Positions 7,494 to 16,265 of a stretch of DNA of 44,022 nucleotides are shown one piece after another. A program made the position numbers and the translations under genes. The stretch is from JACZSB01 sp965372015 (lineage in GTDB: Bacteria > Fidelibacterota > Marinisomatia > SCGC-AAA003-L08 > TS1B11). A model generated the notes under the pieces. That model was not told the origin of the DNA. It did not search any database and saw only the letters and a list, made by a program, of their open reading frames with translations. The stretch covers positions 1 to 44,022 of the forward strand of contig CBDVAP010000007.1 of NCBI GenBank assembly GCA_965372015.1, read 5' to 3'. The first letter of the stretch is position 1. Each line of letters opens with the position of its first letter.

Positions 7494-10400
7494 ATGAACC
7501 GATTTAAGTGCTTCCAACTAGTCCTTCTCTCCTTGATCTTGTCAACCACCAGCCTGCTGGCTCAGGGAGTTACTACAGCCGAATTGAGCGGTATCATCAC
7601 AGCCAGTGACGGTAGTCCACTGCCTGGAGCAAATGTTGTGTTACTGCATGAGCCGAGCGGCACCCAGTATGGTGCAATCGGTCGTGAAAGTGGGAACTAT
7701 GATATCATTAATCTGAAAGTCGGTGGACCGTACACGATCACCGTCTCCTTTATTGGCTATGCGACTCAGACCCGGTCGGATCTTTACCTTAATCTCGGGG
7801 TTGGGACCGATCTCCACTTCACCCTGTCGACTGAAGCTATCGGATTGGAAGGGGTTGAGGTCGTCGCCTTTGCGAGTGATGTGCTGAATGCTGATCGCAC
7901 CGGTGCAGCCACAACCGTGAGCGGTGAGACTGTCGCGATGATGCCGTCAATCAAGCGCAGCACCCGTGACCTGACGCGTCTTGATCCGCGCAGTGATGGC
8001 AACTTCAGTTTTGGCGGCCGCAACTGGCTCTATAACAATATTTCCCTGGATGGTTCCTATTTCAATAATCCCTTTGGCCTCGATGATCCGGCCCCCGGCG
8101 GTCAAACAGCCGCGGAGCCAGTCTCCTTTGACGCCATTGAGCAGGTCCAAGTCTCGATCGCTCCTTTCGATGTCAGGGAAGGCGGTTTTACCGGCGCCGG
8201 GATCAATTCCGTTACGAAAAGCGGAACAAACACCCTGAAGGGCACAGCCTACAGCTACTTGCGCAACGAGAGTTTGGTTGGTAATAAGGTCGGCGATAAT
8301 GAAGTCATCGCAGACCCAAGCCTTTCATACAATCAAACTGGTATCTCTATCAGCGGCCCCATCATCCAGGATAAGCTTTTCTTCTTCGTCAACGCCGAGA
8401 TTGAGGACCGGGAAGATCCGGGCTCGAACTTTGTTGCCGACGATGATGGCAATGTTGAGTTTGGTGAGTCGCGGGTTTCGGCAGACACGCTGGATCTCAT
8501 TAGTGCGCGGATGGCGGCCGTGTACGGCTACGATACCGGTCCATACCAGGATTATACACATATTACCAAAAATAACAAATTCCTGGCGAAGATCAATTGG
8601 AATGTCAACAGCAGCCACAACCTGAGCTTCCGGTTCAGCATGTTGGATGCGCAGAGAGATCTTGGTCCTCATGCCTTCGTACTCAGTTACAACAACACCG
8701 GCCGGGGCCCGAATGCTTCCAGTTTACCCTTCAAAAACTCAGGGTACACGATCAACAACGAGCTCCAATCTTATGCGTTGGAAGTCAACTCGATCTTCGG
8801 CCAGAATCTGACAAATCGCCTCTTCGTATCCTATAACCGCTTCAGGGATTTCCGTCAGCCGTTCAGCGTAGATTTTCCAACTGTTGAAATTGGCGAGGGG
8901 ACCAACACCTACACGACCCTGGGTCATGAGCCGTTCTCGATCCATAACATTCTCGATCAGGATGTTCTGCAGATCACGAACAACGTGAGCTATTTTATGG
9001 GCAAACATGTGATCACCGGAGGGGTCAATTACGAATCGTTCGAATTCTTTAATTCCTTCAATATCTTCCGCCATGGCCTATTCCAGAATCCGATTGCATG
9101 GGGTGGTTCTACCTTTGGATCACTGGATGAATTTTTCACTTTAACTCACCCTGACAGTGCCTATTATGACTTAGAAGGTATGATCGGATCTGGCGACTTC
9201 AAGGGCGAAATAATTGAGGTGGCCCAGTTTTCTTTGTACGCACAAGACAAGCTGCGGCTATCATCCGCACTGACTGTAACGGCCGGTCTCCGTGTGGATA
9301 TCCCTATATACAACACAGAGCCCGTGGCAAATCCGTTCTCTACAGGTCTGGACATTGGGTCAAATTCGATCGACCAGGCCAAACTACCTGACGCCACTCC
9401 CCTTTATTCACCGAGGGTTGGTTTCAATTACGATGCCACGGGAGATCGTTCGCTGCAGATTCGCGGTGGAGTTGGCATATTCACAGGTCGCGTACCATTT
9501 GTGTGGATCGGCAACGTGATTTCCAATCCTGGTGCCAATCCCAACCTATGGGGAGCCTTCAATGATATCACTGTGCCCGGTAGCCACGTGACTGATAGTG
9601 GGAGCGACCGTGATGCTACCGGTCGCTCAATACTCCAACAGTCGTTCGATTTGAATGGAATTGACCCGGACTTCAAATGGCCGCAAGTTCTCACGACAAA
9701 TGTTGCGATCGATAAAAAACTGCCCGGGGACATGCTCGGTACTCTCGAGTTTCTGTACGGTAAGGATATCAATGCCATCGTCATGAAAAACTACGATTTG
9801 CCCGATCCCGTGAGGTACCTCGCAGATGGCCGTCCATACTACAGTGATGCAACTGGTGACCATGAATACACTGACGGTGATTTTGGTGCTGGTATTTATG
9901 TCCTCGAAAACGTCGATGAGGGTGACAACATGACCATCACGGCTCAGTTGCAGAAAGAGTTCAGCAGTGCACTGTCAGCAAGCGTCGCCTATACTTACCT
10001 GACTTCGACAAACTCCCTGAAATCAACTGAGATAGCCTCGGTGCTTTGGCAAAATCAACCCGTACAAGGTGATCCCAACGACCCGAAGATCAGCTCGTCG
10101 GAATTCGGGAATCCTCACCGCTTCATCACCACAGGCACCTATCGGCACGAATGGTCTTCCAGCATGGCGACCAGCATTGGGCTGTTCTTTGAAGTGGCCC
10201 AGGGCAACACCTACATCTACTCTGGCGGCAATCGCTACTCCTTCATCTACTCCGGGGATGTTAATGGTGATGGCCAGGGCGGAAACGATCTGATCTATAT
10301 TCCGAAAGACGCGAGTGACATCGTCCTCGCTGATCCCACGGATTGGAATGCTCTGGACGCTTTCATTGAGCAGGATGATTACTTAAGCGAACATCGTGGT

Positions 10401-10721
10401 GAGATTGCCGAGCGTTTCGGGGCCATCAATCCATGGTTCAGTAATCTTGATCTGCGAATTCTTCACGATATCAAAACCCCGGTGGTTGGTGGGCTCCAGT
10501 TGAGCTTCGATATCCTCAACTTTGGCAACCTCATTAGCTCAAGCTGGGGCGTTCGCCAGATCGCCAGCGCAGCAGCTACTTCGCCGCTGAAGCTGACAGG
10601 TTTTGACAGTAATGATGAGCCGATCCTCGATTTTGATACGAATCTAAAAGAAACCTATATCGATGATCTCAGTCCGCTCTCCAGATGGCAAATTCAGGTC
10701 GGATTGAGGTACTCTTTCTAA
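7494..10721 (+). CDS. Oar-like TonB-dependent outer membrane receptor
   Basis: The 1075-residue protein starts with a Sec signal peptide (cut after about LLAQG, residue 25), followed by a carboxypeptidase-regulatory-like beta domain (about 28-115: ELSGIITASDGSPLPGANVVLL), a plug domain (about 120-270, with FSFGGRNWLYNNISLDG and INSVTKSGTN) and a long beta-barrel ending in an aromatic residue (LRYSF). The plug and barrel resemble the Oar/OmpA-like branch of TonB receptors. Such proteins import bulky ligands over the outer membrane with TonB-ExbBD energy; the ligand is not predictable and no SusD-like partner lies nearby. The start is supported by GGGGAGG eight bases upstream of ATG. It is followed by a strong terminator and so forms a single-gene unit. 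The region directly upstream is AT-rich and should hold its promoter. Confidence 0.9.
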   Translation: MNRFKCFQLVLLSLILSTTSLLAQGVTTAELSGIITASDGSPLPGANVVLLHEPSGTQYGAIGRESGNYDIINLKVGGPYTITVSFIGYATQTRSDLYLNLGVGTDLHFTLSTEAIGLEGVEVVAFASDVLNADRTGAATTVSGETVAMMPSIKRSTRDLTRLDPRSDGNFSFGGRNWLYNNISLDGSYFNNPFGLDDPAPGGQTAAEPVSFDAIEQVQVSIAPFDVREGGFTGAGINSVTKSGTNTLKGTAYSYLRNESLVGNKVGDNEVIADPSLSYNQTGISISGPIIQDKLFFFVNAEIEDREDPGSNFVADDDGNVEFGESRVSADTLDLISARMAAVYGYDTGPYQDYTHITKNNKFLAKINWNVNSSHNLSFRFSMLDAQRDLGPHAFVLSYNNTGRGPNASSLPFKNSGYTINNELQSYALEVNSIFGQNLTNRLFVSYNRFRDFRQPFSVDFPTVEIGEGTNTYTTLGHEPFSIHNILDQDVLQITNNVSYFMGKHVITGGVNYESFEFFNSFNIFRHGLFQNPIAWGGSTFGSLDEFFTLTHPDSAYYDLEGMIGSGDFKGEIIEVAQFSLYAQDKLRLSSALTVTAGLRVDIPIYNTEPVANPFSTGLDIGSNSIDQAKLPDATPLYSPRVGFNYDATGDRSLQIRGGVGIFTGRVPFVWIGNVISNPGANPNLWGAFNDITVPGSHVTDSGSDRDATGRSILQQSFDLNGIDPDFKWPQVLTTNVAIDKKLPGDMLGTLEFLYGKDINAIVMKNYDLPDPVRYLADGRPYYSDATGDHEYTDGDFGAGIYVLENVDEGDNMTITAQLQKEFSSALSASVAYTYLTSTNSLKSTEIASVLWQNQPVQGDPNDPKISSSEFGNPHRFITTGTYRHEWSSSMATSIGLFFEVAQGNTYIYSGGNRYSFIYSGDVNGDGQGGNDLIYIPKDASDIVLADPTDWNALDAFIEQDDYLSEHRGEIAERFGAINPWFSNLDLRILHDIKTPVVGGLQLSFDILNFGNLISSSWGVRQIASAAATSPLKLTGFDSNDEPILDFDTNLKETYIDDLSPLSRWQIQVGLRYSF

Positions 10722-10745
10722 CGGCTGTCAACTAACAAGAATGAC

Positions 10746-10787
10746 ACAGGCCGGTGCTTGGAATCCAGGTACCGGCCTGTTTGTTTT
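10746..10787 (+). terminator. Rho-independent terminator of the TonB receptor gene
   Basis: A perfect 10-bp stem (ACAGGCCGGT at 10746-10755 with ACCGGCCTGT at 10771-10780) with a 15-nt loop is followed by a T-rich tail (TTGTTTT). It sits 24 bp after the receptor stop codon. The minus-strand side has no T-run, so it probably does not serve the convergent respiratory operon. Confidence 0.85.
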
Positions 10788-10909
10788 CAGAGGATCAGTT
10801 TGTTATCTAGATACCGGTCAAATCCGGCTGATAGCGAATTGATCCTAAAGAAAAGGTTAGCTGTTCGGTCGATGGGTAGTTGGCCGGGCAATCTTGATAA
10901 CCGGCGGGA

Positions 10910-11461
10910 TCAGTCTGGCCGGCGCCAGGTAACCAGCAGGGTCAGGTAGGTGGCCGCCCCGAAAAGTATGAAGCCCACATGCGGCAGGTGGTAGATGCGG
11001 ATTTTGCCCACCGTCGTCCACCCCAGCAGCGGCGGGGTGAACGGTTTGACCACCAGGCGCATGGGGGCCCGGGGATCGAGGTTGTGCCCTTGTTGGTACA
11101 TCCGGTACTGTCCCCAGCCGGCAAATGAGAGCCCCGCCGCCAGCAGCAGGATAGAGGCCCCTCTCTTGAAACTGTCGCCGGCGAAGGCCGCGATCAGCAT
11201 GGCAACCCCCAGTAGGGCGATAACATAAGTGATCGTATTCTTGTCGAACTCCGGCAGTGGGGGTTCCACGTCGACACCGATATATCTTCCCACCACCCGC
11301 CAGTCATTCAAATCGCCTTTCAGGGTGTTGGAATAGAGGTACATTTTTGGGCTTCTGGTGGGGTACTGTGGTGATGTGAAGATGATAAATAGGTAGGGGA
11401 ACAGCAGTGAAAGGAACAGTGCTGCTCCGGAAACCAGGAAAGCCAGTCGTTTGAAATCCAT
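10910..11461 (-). CDS. nos-locus membrane protein, function unknown
   Basis: The 183-residue protein has four predicted membrane spans (about residues 6-28, 75-93, 97-115, 157-177). A periplasmic-looking loop after the first span holds PQYPT, a KMYLYSNTLKGDL stretch, a RYIG motif and LPEF before the second span. From memory, membrane proteins with the same arrangement (PQYP, GD, YIG, PEF) occur in nos loci of Bacteroidetes; I could not confirm this by search. It is the last gene of the minus-strand block and lies 2 bp after the transglutaminase-thioredoxin gene, so it is cotranscribed with nosZ. A role in maturation or copper/electron supply of NosZ is inference from position only. No gene for NosD, NosF, NosY or NosL follows. 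Confidence 0.75.
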   Translation of the reverse strand: MDFKRLAFLVSGAALFLSLLFPYLFIIFTSPQYPTRSPKMYLYSNTLKGDLNDWRVVGRYIGVDVEPPLPEFDKNTITYVIALLGVAMLIAAFAGDSFKRGASILLLAAGLSFAGWGQYRMYQQGHNLDPRAPMRLVVKPFTPPLLGWTTVGKIRIYHLPHVGFILFGAATYLTLLVTWRRPD

Positions 11462-11463
11462 AT

Positions 11464-12921
11464 CTACAGCATTCCTTCCAGGCCACCGATTTCTTTCAAT
11501 CGCCGGCGCAGATCTTCTTCGGTCAGCAACCCTCCGGCAAAGCGGATGATCCCTTCCTGGTCGATGATAATATTGGTTGGAACGTATTTGACCCCATAGA
11601 GCTGGGCCAGCCGTCCCTTCTCGTCGGGTAGGACCGTGTAGGGGATCCGGTACCGCTGGACGAACTGCTCGACTTTGTCCAAAGGTTCCATCAGATTGAT
11701 GCGTATGAATATGAAATCAAATTCGGCACTGGCCCGGTTAAGGCCTTTCGTTTCCCAATTGCAGCGGCCGCACCAGCTGGAAAAGAAATTGATGGCGATA
11801 TTTTTTTTGCCCAGGTAATCGGCCAGATTGAAATTGTTGCCGTTCAAGTCTATCCATTGGAACGCTTTGGCCGCTTGCCCGGCTGATACCAGGTGTGGCT
11901 GGCGCTCGACAATGTTAGAGCGGTCAAACAACATGGCCTGCACGCTGACTTCCACATCGGGGTGCACCGCGCCATCAATCTCTACGTAGGGCCGGTGCAG
12001 GAGCCTGTCGACCCGGCCGGCGGCTTGCGCGGGCGCCAGCAGCAGGTCGCGGCCCTGGCCCAGCCGCAGCCGCAGGTTGTCCAACGAGCCGAAGTAGAAC
12101 TCTTTGGAACCCTTGCCCTTTTTGGCATGTGATATGTCCATGGGAAACCAGCCGTGCCCCGGCAGATACACCTCCACGTTGCAGTGGTAGCTGGCATTAC
12201 AATAGTTGGGCACCCCCTCTTCGAACGGCAGGTCGATGTTCGCCACTTCGGTAGCGATCACCCCCGCCTCCCGGGCAATGGAGACGAACAGGGAATGAAA
12301 ATCGATGCAGTTCCCCGACCCGACCCTGCAGGCCCGGCCCACGTCACCCTGGCCGTAACCGGGGAGGTCCTTGCCATAGTCCATATTATCGTAAACGTAG
12401 TCGTAAATGGCCCTCACTTTGTCGATATAGCGGGCCTGGGGGTCAATATTCTCACGAACGATGGTTGCCACCCGGGCCTGGGTCTCGGTATCGAGGTTAT
12501 TGACCAGGTAATGTTGGAACCGGCTGCGGGTCGCTTCATCCAGTTCGGTAACGGTCTCAAAATCCACGTTATGAATCTCCCGCTTCCGCGATGCCAGGAT
12601 ATCCAGCCCCACGATAATTTCGTCTTCCGCGGGATTTTCAATTTCCAGGTAAACGAAGCGGTTGCCGTATTGGGCCTCCTCGCGCATATAGGTGGGATAG
12701 GCGGCCAGGGTCTTGATGCTGTAAATAATCTGGTGGCGGTCGGCCTTGGGATACGGTATCCAGATCCTGACATTCCGGGCGCCGGCCGGAATATTCACCA
12801 CCCGGGCGGTGTACTTGATTTCGAAGTGGATCCGTTCGCCGAAATCACCGTATAGGGCCGGCAGCAGCATCAGGGCGGCGATCACGGGGCGAATGACGGA
12901 TGCAATTCGAGAAGATTTCAT
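11464..12921 (-). CDS. Secreted transglutaminase-like / thioredoxin-like fusion protein
   Basis: The 485-residue protein has an N-terminal signal peptide (about 1-25), a beta-rich domain, a transglutaminase-like core and a C-terminal TlpA/thioredoxin-like domain. The papain-like triad is visible: Cys205 (GSGNCIDFHSLF), His246 (SYHCNVEVYLPGHGW) and Asp262 (PMDISHAKK). The C-terminal domain (about 355-480) has the redox pair Cys384-Gly-Arg-Cys387 in FFSSWCGRCNWE and a cis-Pro region (KYVPTNIIID). Both domains should work in the periplasm or be membrane-anchored. The gene lies between nosZ and a nos-type membrane protein. A role in thiol-redox or copper-site assembly of NosZ or its cupredoxins is inference; the TGase core could equally be a protease-like or structural domain. 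AAGGAACG upstream of the ATG supports the start. Confidence 0.85.
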   Translation of the reverse strand: MKSSRIASVIRPVIAALMLLPALYGDFGERIHFEIKYTARVVNIPAGARNVRIWIPYPKADRHQIIYSIKTLAAYPTYMREEAQYGNRFVYLEIENPAEDEIIVGLDILASRKREIHNVDFETVTELDEATRSRFQHYLVNNLDTETQARVATIVRENIDPQARYIDKVRAIYDYVYDNMDYGKDLPGYGQGDVGRACRVGSGNCIDFHSLFVSIAREAGVIATEVANIDLPFEEGVPNYCNASYHCNVEVYLPGHGWFPMDISHAKKGKGSKEFYFGSLDNLRLRLGQGRDLLLAPAQAAGRVDRLLHRPYVEIDGAVHPDVEVSVQAMLFDRSNIVERQPHLVSAGQAAKAFQWIDLNGNNFNLADYLGKKNIAINFFSSWCGRCNWETKGLNRASAEFDFIFIRINLMEPLDKVEQFVQRYRIPYTVLPDEKGRLAQLYGVKYVPTNIIIDQEGIIRFAGGLLTEEDLRRRLKEIGGLEGML

Positions 12922-12945
12922 ACTGCGTTCCTTATATCAAGAGAT

Positions 12946-12983
12946 AATTATCCGGGAGACCTGGGCAGGTCCCCCGGATAATT
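12946..12983 (-). terminator. Strong hairpin between nosZ and the TGase-thioredoxin gene
   Basis: AATTATCCGGG (12946-12956) pairs perfectly with CCCGGATAATT (12973-12983); after one A/C mismatch the inner GACCT/AGGTC adds 5 bp around a GGGC loop. On the transcribed minus strand it lies between the nosZ stop and the next start. The tail (ATCTCTTG) is not a good T-run, so it may be a partial terminator, an attenuator or an mRNA-stabilising 3' structure that raises nosZ expression over the downstream genes. Confidence 0.6.
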
Positions 12984-13029
12984 CAACCCGGCCCTGGCGG
13001 CTGCCCGCCTGGCGGGCCTGAGCGGGATA

Positions 13030-14934
13030 TTAGGCCGGCTGCCACTCCATACTGCGTTTCCACTCGTTCTGAGGAATGACGATCATCCGGCCGCGCATCT
13101 CCATGTGAAGTTCACTGCAGAACCACAGGCAATAATACCAGTAAACCCCTTCATGATTGGCGACCAGCTCCAGGTCCTTGACTTCCCCGGGATCAATCGA
13201 TTCCATCACGTCGTGGCCGGTCATGGCTAAACCATGGGTTATGTCAATGGCCTCTTCGATATTGTAGAGGTTGATTTTCACGTCCCATCCCTGGGGAACA
13301 GTGAACCAGTCCGGTGTAAAGAACGACCGCACCGAACTCATGGTCACCCGCACCTCCTTGGCGGCATAATCATACTTCACGCCCGGTGGCGGCAGATCAT
13401 CGGGAACCGGGTACTTGGTCATGATCTTTGGTTTGATCAGATCAACGGGAATGGCTTGGGTATAGTGCGACTCCGGGGGTAGCGGCATCTGGTCGATCAG
13501 CAGAGCAGGTATCTCCCCAATACTGTACAATTCGTGGTTTTCCGTTATCAACGGACCGTGCGGCAGGAAAGTATCCTTGGTGAGCTTGTTCATGATGACC
13601 AGGTACTTGCCATAGGGCTCGGCCGTGTCTCCACCCGGTACCATCAGGTGTCCCACCGAATAGTGGGCCGGGATTACGTCCACCACCTCATAGGGCTCCA
13701 GGCCGTGCTTTTCGATATACGGATCACCCATGGTGATCTTCTTCACGTCGGAATCCACGAAGAAGCCAACGTACGCGAATCCATTGTTGTCGAATTCAAT
13801 GTGGGTGGGTCCCATGCCGGCGTCGACATCGCGGGCCACGAAATCCCGGTCGATGATTTTGACACCGTATTCTTCACCGCTAAACCGCTGTTCGGAAATT
13901 GCCTGCTTCACTTTCCTGAAATCAACAAAGCGGACAATGGTGGTGGCTTTCCCGCTAACAACGGCATAAGTGCCGGTGGGAGAGATGTCCACGCCGTGCG
14001 GATTCAAGGGACAGTGCACCGCATAGACTTCCACATCCCGCCAGGCTACGATGGGCACATCGGGCGCCTCATCGCTGGTGATATATTTACCGTCCTTTAC
14101 GGCCTGCCGGATGCTGGCGATGTTCCAGTAGAAAATATAGTCCTCCGGCCGCTCGAACATACCCACCACGTTGGTGGAGCGTTCGGTGTTGTAGGCCGTA
14201 TTGACCAGCCAGCCGTCCATCTCGCCCCAGCCGATGCGAAGCATATCGAACTGCCACGGTCCCCAAACCTGCCAGGCTGTCTTCATAGCGCCGTCATCGG
14301 CAATGTCCAGACCCGTCAGGCAGGAGATATAGGGCCCCTTAATCCGGTCGATATCGACGCCCACGTAATCGCGGATCTTCTTTTCCGGATACTGTTCCAG
14401 CTCGATGTTGGCCACCAACAACTTGGTATTGGGGCCGATGTGGGTCCCGTGTATGCCGCCCTTCACATTGGGCAACCATAGGATCTCGGCTGTTCGGAAA
14501 CTTGACAGGTCGACCCGGGCGATCCGGGCGTGGAGCTTATCGTTGATAAACAGCCACCGGCCGTCGTACCGGGCGTTGGTCCTGCTGATGGAAGGGTGAT
14601 GGGAGTCACCCAGTGTGATCACCTCGCCCGTACGGGGGTTGGTCATCATTTTTCGAACGACGGGGTTGGCAATGGTCCACCCGGTGGCGGCCGTCTGTTC
14701 GAAGATCGGAATTTCCTGCAACAGCTTCATGCTTGGCAGGCTGTAAACGTAGAGCCCGCCCTGCTGGCCACCGCTGGCGAAGACGTAGAACTCGTCGTTC
14801 TCCTGCCAGTATTGATGGGGCATAGGGTAGGGCCTTTGGTAAGGATTGGAGGCCGAGGAACTCCCGGTGCCGCAACCAATGGCCACCAGGGTTATAAGGC
14901 CTAAGATTACTGTTTTATTCAACCATTTCATCAT
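13030..14934 (-). CDS. nosZ: Nitrous-oxide reductase NosZ, Sec-type (clade II-like), predicted lipoprotein
   Basis: The 634-residue protein reduces N2O to N2 in the periplasm. The N-terminal seven-bladed propeller carries the His motifs of the CuZ cluster (DSHHPSIS, GGIHGTHIG, CPLNPHGVD, GMGPTHIEFD, PAHYSVGH), and the C-terminal cupredoxin domain holds a complete CuA site: His about 567 (DITHGLAM), Cys602-x3-Cys606-x3-His610-x2-Met613 in YYCLWFCSELHMEM. There is no twin-arginine motif. Instead the leader MMKWLNKTVILGLITLVAIG ends in a lipobox (IG then Cys21), which points to a Sec-exported lipoprotein, consistent with clade II. I chose the ATG at 14934 (followed by a second ATG) because GGGAGGG lies just upstream; the ATG at 14958 would add eight residues before the signal peptide. 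A 148-bp gap before it may hold a separate promoter. Confidence 0.95.
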   Translation of the reverse strand: MMKWLNKTVILGLITLVAIGCGTGSSSASNPYQRPYPMPHQYWQENDEFYVFASGGQQGGLYVYSLPSMKLLQEIPIFEQTAATGWTIANPVVRKMMTNPRTGEVITLGDSHHPSISRTNARYDGRWLFINDKLHARIARVDLSSFRTAEILWLPNVKGGIHGTHIGPNTKLLVANIELEQYPEKKIRDYVGVDIDRIKGPYISCLTGLDIADDGAMKTAWQVWGPWQFDMLRIGWGEMDGWLVNTAYNTERSTNVVGMFERPEDYIFYWNIASIRQAVKDGKYITSDEAPDVPIVAWRDVEVYAVHCPLNPHGVDISPTGTYAVVSGKATTIVRFVDFRKVKQAISEQRFSGEEYGVKIIDRDFVARDVDAGMGPTHIEFDNNGFAYVGFFVDSDVKKITMGDPYIEKHGLEPYEVVDVIPAHYSVGHLMVPGGDTAEPYGKYLVIMNKLTKDTFLPHGPLITENHELYSIGEIPALLIDQMPLPPESHYTQAIPVDLIKPKIMTKYPVPDDLPPPGVKYDYAAKEVRVTMSSVRSFFTPDWFTVPQGWDVKINLYNIEEAIDITHGLAMTGHDVMESIDPGEVKDLELVANHEGVYWYYCLWFCSELHMEMRGRMIVIPQNEWKRSMEWQPA

Positions 14935-15082
14935 TTTCCCTCCCGAGAATTGAAACATGTTCGGTAAATGGGTTCAAAGTTTCCAGGCCGGTTGAGCATT
15001 CGCTCCATCCCAAACTAGGGCGTGAATAGCTCCTCACGCACTGGCCGGCAACCTGACCCGGTTGTGATTCAAGCCTACTATC

Positions 15083-15589
15083 TTATACCGGTTCGACGAT
15101 CAGCTTACCCCGCATCAAGTAGTGTTTAATGCTACAGAATACGGTGCACTCGATGTCGAACTCTCCTGCTACAGTGGCCTTGAAATCGACCTCCTTAACC
15201 ACGTTCGACCGTAGTCCGGTGATCCAGATATCGTACGGACCAAGGATATGAAATCCGTGCCCGCTGAACTCCGTTACACCGGTGATCTTGGGCAGGTCGC
15301 CGTCGTCGCCGCCCTTCAGGATCAATTTCACTACCTGATTCTGTTTGACGCGGATGACATTGGGCCGGTATTCCGAGGTAACCACGTCAATGGTGATGGT
15401 TACGTCCGGTGCGCCCAGTTCGCTCTGCGGTCCCCGGGACGGCTCGGAAAAGCGGGCATAGGGACCGGCCCAGCGTTTATGCCCTGGCACATATTCTTCC
15501 AACTGGGCGGCGGAACCTCCCCCGCCACATGACGCGATCACCAGGAATATGAGTACCGGGCCTAAAATGCGAGTGTATTTATTGGCCAT
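15083..15589 (-). CDS. Cupredoxin lipoprotein with CuA-like site
   Basis: The 168-residue protein has a lipoprotein leader (lipobox VIAS then Cys21), a linker and one cupredoxin domain. The C-terminal metal motif is Cys148-x3-Cys152-x3-His156-x2-Met159 (CTVFCSIKHYLM), with a further His in SGHGFHILG, which together match a CuA (dinuclear) site as in NosZ and COX2. A Gly/Asp-rich insertion (LKGGDDGDLPK) lies before that His. It begins 1 bp after the sco stop, with GGAGGG inside the sco end as its ribosome binding site, and precedes nosZ. It may feed electrons to NosZ or act as a copper relay for CuA/CuZ assembly; sequence alone does not separate the two. Confidence 0.85.
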   Translation of the reverse strand: MANKYTRILGPVLIFLVIASCGGGGSAAQLEEYVPGHKRWAGPYARFSEPSRGPQSELGAPDVTITIDVVTSEYRPNVIRVKQNQVVKLILKGGDDGDLPKITGVTEFSGHGFHILGPYDIWITGLRSNVVKEVDFKATVAGEFDIECTVFCSIKHYLMRGKLIVEPV

Positions 15590-15590
15590 T

Positions 15591-16253
15591 TCATGCTCCC
15601 TCCTTTAGTAGGGCGTTTATGTCTCTAACAATGACCTCCTGGGGGTCAACCAACCCGATATAGCGATATCGGATATTTTCGTTCCGGTCGATAAGGGCCA
15701 CCATGTAGCTATGGTACACAATGTCCACGCTTTTCTTAGGTTCGACGAAGACCCGGTATTCCTTCCAGACCTCCTGCAGCTGCTCGGCACTACCGGTAAG
15801 GAAGTGCCATCTGCCTTCGAACCCTTTGGTATAAGCCTTGACCCTGTCCGGAGTGTCAGTCTCAGGGTCAGTGGTGATAAATACCAGCACCAGATCCTCA
15901 TCGATGATCTCTTTGAACTCGCGCTGGATGTAACGGAAATGTTGTGTGAGCAGCCCGCAGACGTCGGGACAGGTGGTATAGATGAACCCCACCAGCACCA
16001 GCTTGCCACTGAAGTCGGTGAGTTGCGTGGCTGAACGGTCCATATCGGTGAGCCGGAAATTGAAAGCCGGCTTGGGGTCCAGCAGTGCGATGCGCTCAAC
16101 CACCTGCATACCGGCCACCTCCGGATGTTCCAGGGCCGGGTGCCTGAAGGGGGCGATCTCTGCTTTGGTATCTTGGGACTTACGGAAAAGGATAAAGGCT
16201 GCAATGAAAGCGAGGACAGCGAAAGCGTTCAGGAAAAGGTGGCGCTTATTCAT
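15591..16253 (-). CDS. Sco1/SenC-family copper chaperone in the nos operon
   Basis: The 220-residue protein has an N-terminal membrane anchor (about 7-23) and a thioredoxin-fold domain with the Sco copper ligands Cys95-x3-Cys99 (YTTCPDVCGLL) and His181 (VYHSYMVALID). Sco proteins deliver copper to, or reduce, CuA sites in the periplasm. This one is embedded between two CuA-type cupredoxin genes and upstream of nosZ, and a second Sco lies with the oxidase genes (29146-29751), so this copy is probably dedicated to NosZ and/or the cupredoxins. It starts 12 bp after the upstream cupredoxin gene. Confidence 0.92.
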   Translation of the reverse strand: MNKRHLFLNAFAVLAFIAAFILFRKSQDTKAEIAPFRHPALEHPEVAGMQVVERIALLDPKPAFNFRLTDMDRSATQLTDFSGKLVLVGFIYTTCPDVCGLLTQHFRYIQREFKEIIDEDLVLVFITTDPETDTPDRVKAYTKGFEGRWHFLTGSAEQLQEVWKEYRVFVEPKKSVDIVYHSYMVALIDRNENIRYRYIGLVDPQEVIVRDINALLKEGA

Positions 16254-16265
16254 TTTGGCCCGCCA

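Noticed and set aside
12154..12855. 233-codon plus-strand frame antisense to the TGase-thioredoxin gene
   Set aside because: Shadow frame; no motif or ribosome binding site, while the opposite strand has two recognisable domains.
13534..14481. 315-codon plus-strand frame antisense to nosZ
   Set aside because: Shadow of the nosZ frame; the translation is rich in His, Val and Gly without domain motifs, and nosZ is certain.
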